A program made the position numbers and the translations under genes. This document shows positions 30,499-34,477 of a DNA stretch of 34,477 bases, piece after piece. The DNA lies in assembly GCA_002439605.1 (NCBI GenBank), contig DJOI01000022.1, forward strand, positions 1 to 34,477, read 5' to 3'. The notes under the pieces are model-generated. The model had not been told where the DNA came from. It was given only the letters and a program-made list of their open reading frames with translations, and made no database searches. The stretch's first letter is position 1; each line of letters starts with the position of its first letter. The stretch is from Candidatus Segatella mututuai. GTDB taxonomy: Bacteria; Bacteroidota; Bacteroidia; Bacteroidales; Bacteroidaceae.

Positions 30499-31023
30499 TT
30501 AGAAACCAAACAAGCTGTAGCTCACCCCTATCCCAACGTATGGACAGGTGCGACCGTCCAATGTAACGCAATAGCCAATGCCCGGTCCGACGACCAACCT
30601 GTGCGGCCGTTCGGGGGGCTTGGTTATGGTGACCGTTCTTGTCACATACTTGGTCATGGCAAGCACCTTGATGCTGTCAAGGCACGGACGGTAGCCGCTC
30701 ACCCATGCCACATAGCTTGTGTCACGATACACCTTCTGCACGATGGGCACGCCCACCACCTCCATCACGCTATCGCCTGCGACGGAGTCGTGGCGAGGTC
30801 GTGCCATTGCCATCGGAACACGAAGGGTATCGTAACGCAAGACTAACGAGTCCTTCGGTACGGGCAGCAGGTACGGAATGGTGTCCACGTATGTCGTTGA
30901 GTCCACCTTAACCTTCGCCTCGTTCCGTTGCTTTTCCTTGTCACGGAAAAGCCAGATGGTGTTGCATACAATAAGTAAAAACGCTACAAGGAGCGGCCAA
31001 TATCTTTTCCAAAACTTTTTCAT
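30499..31023 (-). CDS. DUF6808 membrane protein beside the lysis genes
   Basis: 174 residues. A single membrane helix near 8-26 (YWPLLVAFLLIVCNTIWLF) is preceded by a Lys/Arg-rich N terminus, giving an N-in orientation. The periplasmic part has VPMAMARPRHDSVAGDSVMEVVGVPIVQKVYRDTSYVAWVSGYRPCLDSIKV (quoted in part), the DUF6808 core. The end HRLVVGPGIGYCVTLDG...YVGIGVSYSLFGF looks like amphipathic beta-strands ending in an aromatic residue, as in outer-membrane proteins. Overlaps the endolysin stop by 4 bases. The two-membrane reach suggests a spanin-like role in outer-membrane disruption, but this is inference. Confidence 0.7.
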   Translation of the reverse strand: MKKFWKRYWPLLVAFLLIVCNTIWLFRDKEKQRNEAKVKVDSTTYVDTIPYLLPVPKDSLVLRYDTLRVPMAMARPRHDSVAGDSVMEVVGVPIVQKVYRDTSYVAWVSGYRPCLDSIKVLAMTKYVTRTVTITKPPERPHRLVVGPGIGYCVTLDGRTCPYVGIGVSYSLFGF

Positions 31024-31562
31024 GTCAATTTTACATTTAGAGCCATCTTGGCCAACAGGAGATACCTCTTTCTGCTGGATAGTCCATTCGTGCCACCGTT
31101 AATCTTTCGGGTAATCGCGTTGATGTTGTCAGCGTCGGCGAGTTCGTTCAGTCCGTGCTTCATCCAATACCACATGGAAGAGCGAACCGCCCCAAGCGGC
31201 TGCTCCAGAAGCTCAGGCTTGCTCACCACGTCGAAGCCGCAATATCGTTTGTACGCCACATAGTTCGCCCTGCCAGTTATCTGTATCAGCCCCCTGCCCT
31301 TGTATCTCACGCCGTCCCCTTTGTGCGTGTTACCTAAGTCGGCGCGCCACTCATACGCCTTGCCGCTGGCAAGCTCTTTGGTGTATCTCAGCTCACAACT
31401 CTCGTGTGCTATCTGCGCCAGATAGTGCGCCCATCTCAGCGGTGTGTCGATTTCAAAATCCTTGGCAAACCGATTTAGGAAAGGCAGGAACCTCTCCGCC
31501 CTATCATTAGCGTTAGGCATCGCCATCAGCAGCTGTTCCAGTCGTATTTCCTTCTCTTCCAT
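31020..31562 (-). CDS. GH19-family endolysin
   Basis: 180 residues, class I chitinase-like (GH19) glycoside hydrolase that cleaves peptidoglycan glycan strands at lysis. The catalytic region YLAQIAHESCELRYTKELASG has the His-Glu pair at 53-54, and GVRYKGRGLIQITGRANY (about 84-101) with DADNINAITRKINGG near 150 are the family's core motifs. No signal peptide, so release depends on the holin encoded just upstream. Length and lack of binding domain fit minimal phage GH19 lysozymes. Overlaps the DUF6808 start by 4 bases; 28 bases after the holin. Confidence 0.92.
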   Translation of the reverse strand: MEEKEIRLEQLLMAMPNANDRAERFLPFLNRFAKDFEIDTPLRWAHYLAQIAHESCELRYTKELASGKAYEWRADLGNTHKGDGVRYKGRGLIQITGRANYVAYKRYCGFDVVSKPELLEQPLGAVRSSMWYWMKHGLNELADADNINAITRKINGGTNGLSSRKRYLLLAKMALNVKLT

Positions 31563-31590
31563 CGTGTACTAATTGCGTTTAGAGTTCACC

Positions 31591-32082
31591 CTATGATTTC
31601 AACTTATCCAAGTTTACATCAAAGTGACGTGCCGTCTTGTCAACCATTATCTGTTGCAGTATCTTCCAGAAGCGGCTCTCGCTCTCTGGCCTGCAGCTAC
31701 TCTCGTTCTCCAATATCGACCAGAACTGCTCGAAACAGATAACGCCAGTAATCACATACGACAAGGGGATGGTGACATGGATGAATACCCAGTGCTCGGC
31801 GAGGAAGCCGAGGATGATGAGCGACAACCGCTTCGGTATCGTCTGCTTCACAACCTTGCCGAAGGCGAACGAGGTGAACTTGGCCTGCTTGCGCTTTGTC
31901 TTGTCTGGATAGGACACGTGCACACGCTTGTCAAGCCTGTACGCCGTCCATGCGTCATAGAGGATGAACACAATGGCCACTATGATGAGAGGGAACGTAG
32001 GCTTGAACTCGCCTATCATCCATCCCACGATGCCGCCCAATGCCATGGCGGCCAACTTCCAAAGGTTAAACACTACTCCCAT
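31591..32082 (-). CDS. Phage holin-family membrane protein
   Basis: 163 residues from ATG 32082 (MGVVFNLWKLAAMALGGIVG). About four hydrophobic segments: residues 7-24, 30-46 (FPLIIVAIVFILYDAWTAY), about 84-100 (RLSLIILGFLAEHWVF) and 101-118 (HVTIPLSYVITGVICFEQF). The layout matches the 'phage holin family / toxin secretion-phage lysis holin' group. The soluble C-terminal part (SCRPESESRFWKILQQIM) is typical of these larger holins. It should form membrane lesions that release the GH19 endolysin. Start overlaps the previous gene by 10 bases. Confidence 0.85.
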   Translation of the reverse strand: MGVVFNLWKLAAMALGGIVGWMIGEFKPTFPLIIVAIVFILYDAWTAYRLDKRVHVSYPDKTKRKQAKFTSFAFGKVVKQTIPKRLSLIILGFLAEHWVFIHVTIPLSYVITGVICFEQFWSILENESSCRPESESRFWKILQQIMVDKTARHFDVNLDKLKS

Positions 32083-32534
32083 GGCTCGTCCTCCTCCATC
32101 ATCTTGTCCCAGTCGATGGAGTCCTTCACCTTCCATCCCGCATGCTGGGTGTCGATTATAAACTTGCTTGCCGCCTGCGAAAACTCCACGAACTCCTCCT
32201 TGGTCTTGAAGGTCATATAGACGGCAACGCCGTCCGAGTCCTCGTTGGTCTTCACCTCAAGCGGATACTCCACGCTTTGGCTCCGCTCGATGGCGGCGAA
32301 GTTGAGCTGGTTGGTCTTCGACAGATACACACTCTCGCCCTTCCACTCGAAGCCGTTTAGGATAACTTTGTCCGAATACTCGTTGACGGCAGCTATCACC
32401 AAATCCTTCACCTGCTGTAGGCCAGGCGGATATTTGAAGCGTTCCCGCAGTTGGCTTCCATCAGGAAGGACGTAAATAAGCGTCCATTCATGCTTGCCTG
32501 TTCGAAGCACGCCGTTGATGTTGTTCTTTTCCAT
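32073..32534 (-). CDS. Tail-associated DUF4376-like protein
   Basis: 153 residues. The segment VILNGFEWKGESVYLSKTNQLNFAAIERSQ, followed by PLEVKTNEDSDGVAVYMTFKTKEEFVEFSQAASKFIIDTQHAGWKVKDSIDW, corresponds to the 'nGf.W.g..v.ls..nQ.n......y.....LP....f...e...f...kei.dfy..a...i...l..gw..Kd.id' pattern I associate with DUF4376 proteins of Bacteroidota phages, usually downstream of tail-fibre genes. It may assist tail-fibre or receptor-binding protein assembly. Its gene lies between the reverse transcriptase and the holin in the same direction. Confidence 0.7.
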   Translation of the reverse strand: MEKNNINGVLRTGKHEWTLIYVLPDGSQLRERFKYPPGLQQVKDLVIAAVNEYSDKVILNGFEWKGESVYLSKTNQLNFAAIERSQSVEYPLEVKTNEDSDGVAVYMTFKTKEEFVEFSQAASKFIIDTQHAGWKVKDSIDWDKMMEEDEPWE

Positions 32535-32545
32535 AATGATAATTT

Positions 32546-33898
32546 TTAAGTGTAGAAATATCTGATCACGCCATTGCCGACCACCTCGCTCTGTATGACA
32601 GTTCTGAATGGAAATCCGTCCTCTATCCGCTCGATTTGCCGGTGCAGGTCTTTCATCTCCTCGGAGTTCGTGAAGAACTTGCCAATCATGTCTGTGTCCT
32701 GGAACTTGAAGGAGACGAGGTCTCTCAGTCCGTTGTCCGTCTTCACGTCCTTCTCGAAGTCAAGTATCACCAGTTTCTGGTTTTGGATGGCGGCGAGCCT
32801 GGTCACCTTGCCGGGGAATCGTTTCTTCCCGTCCTTTGGGCGATACTTCACGCCCAGCTCTGAAAATTCTCTCATCCTTTGTCGAGTAAGTTTATAGTAT
32901 AAATGACAGCAGTCCGCGTGTTTGGCCATGCCCTTGAAAGAGCCTATCAGTTCCTTGCGCCGCCTCCTGCTTCTTACCTTGGCGAGATGTCTCGCCACTT
33001 TCTGCTTGGTGCGTTTCCTCACAAGCGAATGCGTTCCGTAATCCACATATCCCAGAAAGTCTATGCCTGCGAAGGTTGGCCTCACAGCCTCGCTTGGCTT
33101 TATCTCAAGCCCCAGTTCACTCAGTAGCGAATGTAGCAAGTTCCTCGTCTCCCAAAGCTCCCTCTTGCTGTTCGACCTAATCACGATGTCGTCGCAATAT
33201 CGGTAATATCTGCTGCGTCTCTCGCCGTTGCTGCCAATGTAATAACCCACATGTTCCTCAATGATATGGTCTATCTCGTTCAAGTGAAGGTTCGCAAGGC
33301 ATTGGCTGCTACGAAGCCCTTTCGACAGTCCCCTTGGCAATAGCTCTACGAACCTGTCCATGATGGCAAGAACCTTCTTGTCGCTGATGTACAACCTGAG
33401 TTGCCTCTTCATGACACCTTGCAAGATGTTATCGTAGTAATGGCGGATGTCGCTCTGGTAGTAGTAAAGCGTTGGATCCTTCTGCAAGTCCTCATGCAAT
33501 CGGTTGTGCAGCCAGTGCATTCCCCTGCCCTTGATGCTGCTCGCAGTGGTCACGATGAGCGATGGATACACATAGGCTTCCACCACGACCATCACCGCAT
33601 GGCATCCCACTCGTGAGTAAACGTCGGGTGCCTGCACTCTCCTCACCTTCGGACCGTCCCTCACGTCCATCGACCTGAATCGTCGAACCTTGAACGTGCC
33701 GTCCTGTAGTTCCTTCCTCAGCTTCGCTACGTACAGGTCACGCTTGGGCTTGTATTTCTCCCTCTGCTCCTCCACCTCAAGGTGAGAGATGACATAGTCG
33801 AAGGAGGCATACAGGTTCGAGACCGAGACTATCTCTCCCAGCATGTCGGCGATTGGATATTGTATGTTCCCTTTCGCCAAGTAGTCTTTCTGTTCCAA
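32546..33898 (-). CDS. DGR reverse transcriptase with C-terminal extension
   Basis: 450 residues. Finger/palm motifs in order: IKGRGMHW near 122-129, motif A QSDIRHYYDN at 148-157 (catalytic Asp150), the DGR-type GLRSSQ (GxxxSQ) at 194-199 followed by CLANLHLNEIDH, catalytic YCDD at 234-237, and GLEIKPSEA...GIDFLGY near 263-284. It copies the template RNA encoded just upstream (34090-34190) with mispairing at adenines and delivers the cDNA to the variable repeat of a target gene. Residues about 341-450 are an extra region after the usual thumb, including KVTRLAAIQNQKLVILDFEKD and MIGKFFTNSEEMKDLHRQI. No Avd gene is seen between template and RT. The residue before GxxxSQ is Lys, not the usual Ile/Val/Leu. 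Retron or group II RTs are less likely given the TR/VR evidence. Confidence 0.92.
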   Translation of the reverse strand: MEQKDYLAKGNIQYPIADMLGEIVSVSNLYASFDYVISHLEVEEQREKYKPKRDLYVAKLRKELQDGTFKVRRFRSMDVRDGPKVRRVQAPDVYSRVGCHAVMVVVEAYVYPSLIVTTASSIKGRGMHWLHNRLHEDLQKDPTLYYYQSDIRHYYDNILQGVMKRQLRLYISDKKVLAIMDRFVELLPRGLSKGLRSSQCLANLHLNEIDHIIEEHVGYYIGSNGERRSRYYRYCDDIVIRSNSKRELWETRNLLHSLLSELGLEIKPSEAVRPTFAGIDFLGYVDYGTHSLVRKRTKQKVARHLAKVRSRRRRKELIGSFKGMAKHADCCHLYYKLTRQRMREFSELGVKYRPKDGKKRFPGKVTRLAAIQNQKLVILDFEKDVKTDNGLRDLVSFKFQDTDMIGKFFTNSEEMKDLHRQIERIEDGFPFRTVIQSEVVGNGVIRYFYT

Positions 33899-34089
33899 TT
33901 GTTTTACGTTTTTACATCCCCTCTGCTTTCAGAAGGTCTCTTGATGTTTCGGCTTTCCACAATGTCGTGCTGTTGCCGTGGCTCACGGTTCTCGCCTCAT
34001 GCCGTCGCCCATCACGTGGGCAGTGGCTGTGTTGCGATTGTTTTTCGGGGAATGCAGAAAACTCACCCCCCTGTAAGTTCCTTTGTTTT

Positions 34090-34190
34090 CCAGGCGCGTG
34101 CCGTTGTTCGAGTTCGAGTTCGAAGAAACGTTGTTCGCATTCAGATAGACGAGGCCGCCATTCGAGTTCGCATTGTTGCTCGACCGACCA
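34090..34190 (-). other. DGR template repeat (TR)
   Basis: Non-coding template upstream of the reverse transcriptase, read on the minus strand. It is rich in AAC/AAT triplets (about eleven) at positions that would encode Asn, with runs such as TCGAACTCGAACTCGAACAA. NNC/NNT codons cannot become stops when adenines mutate, the usual TR design. The GC-rich 3' end ACAACGGCACGCGCCTGG (34090-34107) matches the VR at 34460-34477 except at adenines. The left (3') boundary is fixed by loss of similarity at 34089; the 5' boundary is an estimate. A 92-codon frame runs through it, but its only start is TTG and it is closed upstream by a stop at 34265-34267. Confidence 0.88.
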
Positions 34191-34341
34191 ACGACACGGC
34201 AGCGGAACCGTTCCGCACCCGCTCCCTCCACCGTGCGTGTCTCTGTCTCGGAAGCGGACAAGATTCACCTTGCGACCGCAAAGGTCATAATATTTTTCGA
34301 GCAGGGAAGTTTATCTTTTTACAAGCACACCCGAAAATTTT

Positions 34342-34374
34342 CCCTTTCCTCGCCTTTGGGGAACGAGAAAAGGG
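34342..34374 (-). terminator. Hairpin between target gene and template
   Basis: On the plus strand CCCTTTCCTCG (34342-34352) pairs with CGAGAAAAGGG (34364-34374), 11 bp with one G-U pair. It lies 33 bases past the target stop codon. It could terminate target transcripts, or act as the cruciform that in some DGRs lies downstream of the VR and stimulates homing. Confidence 0.55.
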
Positions 34375-34406
34375 AAATGCCCTTTCGTTTTTCGCTGCGC
34401 TACGCT

Positions 34407-34477
34407 TTACGCTTTTTCGCTTTCCGTCTCATCGTCAAATACGATTTCGCCGCTGAAAGCCAGGCGCGCGCCGCTGC
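34407..34477 (-). CDS. 3' end of the DGR target gene, with end of the variable repeat (partial)
   Basis: The frame entering from the right edge encodes ...SGARLAFSGEIVFDDE and on to a TAA at 34407-34409. SGARLA is the typical last strand of a DGR variable domain (compare NGTRLE in the template frame). The first 18 bases in the gene direction (34477-34460) align with the template; the 17 codons after it are outside the repeat. Most of the gene lies beyond the window. Given the adjacent tail and lysis genes, it is probably a tail-fibre or receptor-binding protein with a C-type-lectin-like variable domain, but that fold is not visible here. Confidence 0.85.
   Translation of the reverse strand, partial: SGARLAFSGEIVFDDETESEKA

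Noticed and set aside
32546..33898. Reverse transcriptase as a retron or abortive-infection RT
   Set aside because: The adjacent Asn-codon template and the adenine-only differences to the neighbouring gene end identify a DGR; no msr/msd-like inverted repeats or Abi-type helical domain were seen.
33983..34261. 92-codon leftward frame rich in Asn and Ser across the template repeat
   Set aside because: It has only a TTG start and is closed upstream by a stop at 34265-34267. Its Asn-rich 'protein' is what a DGR template reads as; the template is expected to be non-coding.

Overview
The window looks like a Bacteroidales chromosome, most likely Prevotella/Segatella-like, joined to a prophage or prophage-like element. 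Many starts are preceded by the Bacteroidota promoter element TAnnTTTG (for example 710-717, 7070-7077, 9000-9007, 23793-23800). Shine-Dalgarno signals are weak, and the conserved genes (PabB/PabC pair, PafA-type phosphatase, Fhs, QueH, DUF4494, DUF6808) are of Bacteroidota type. Genus is inferred from general resemblance only.

Chromosomal part (1 to about 11,600). pabB and pabC (folate branch) point right. A four-gene leftward operon follows: a GT-B glycosyltransferase, an exported alkaline-phosphatase-superfamily protein, a GT4 glycosyltransferase and a UPF0104-type membrane protein, probably for a surface glycan or glycolipid. A PafA-like phosphatase and formate-tetrahydrofolate ligase (fhs) point right. 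queH points left and converges on fhs.

Phage part (about 11,800 to the right edge). The left end has a divergent control region: a trypco2-like gene leftward, and an XRE repressor with a lipoprotein rightward. Next come small early genes, a MerR/AlpA-type HTH gene and a 366-base non-coding stretch packed with hairpins, including a tRNA-like T-arm and acceptor end with CCA. Then follow a recombination/replication cassette (RecT, coiled-coil protein, PD-(D/E)XK exonuclease, SNF2 helicase, HU-like protein, VRR-NUC nuclease, Lin1244/DUF4373-type protein, DnaC-like loader), a Panacea toxin-antitoxin pair with its own promoter and palindrome, small conserved phage genes and a 910-residue tail protein. 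A bidirectional terminator (28805-28833) separates this rightward block from a leftward late block: three related small structural proteins, a DUF6808 protein, a GH19 endolysin, a holin, a tail-associated protein and a reverse transcriptase. No integrase, terminase, portal or capsid gene is visible, so the element continues beyond the right edge.

Main finding: the right end is a diversity-generating retroelement (DGR). A reverse transcriptase with GxxxSQ and YCDD motifs lies just downstream of an Asn-codon-rich template repeat (TR). The last 18 bases of the window are the 3' end of the variable repeat (VR) in the target gene. All three TR/VR differences there fall on template adenines, as adenine-specific mutagenic homing predicts. 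Other leads are the tRNA-like structured RNA, the phage Panacea pair, a 15-bp inverted repeat bracketing the repressor-lipoprotein segment, and a 24-bp duplicated translation-start element.
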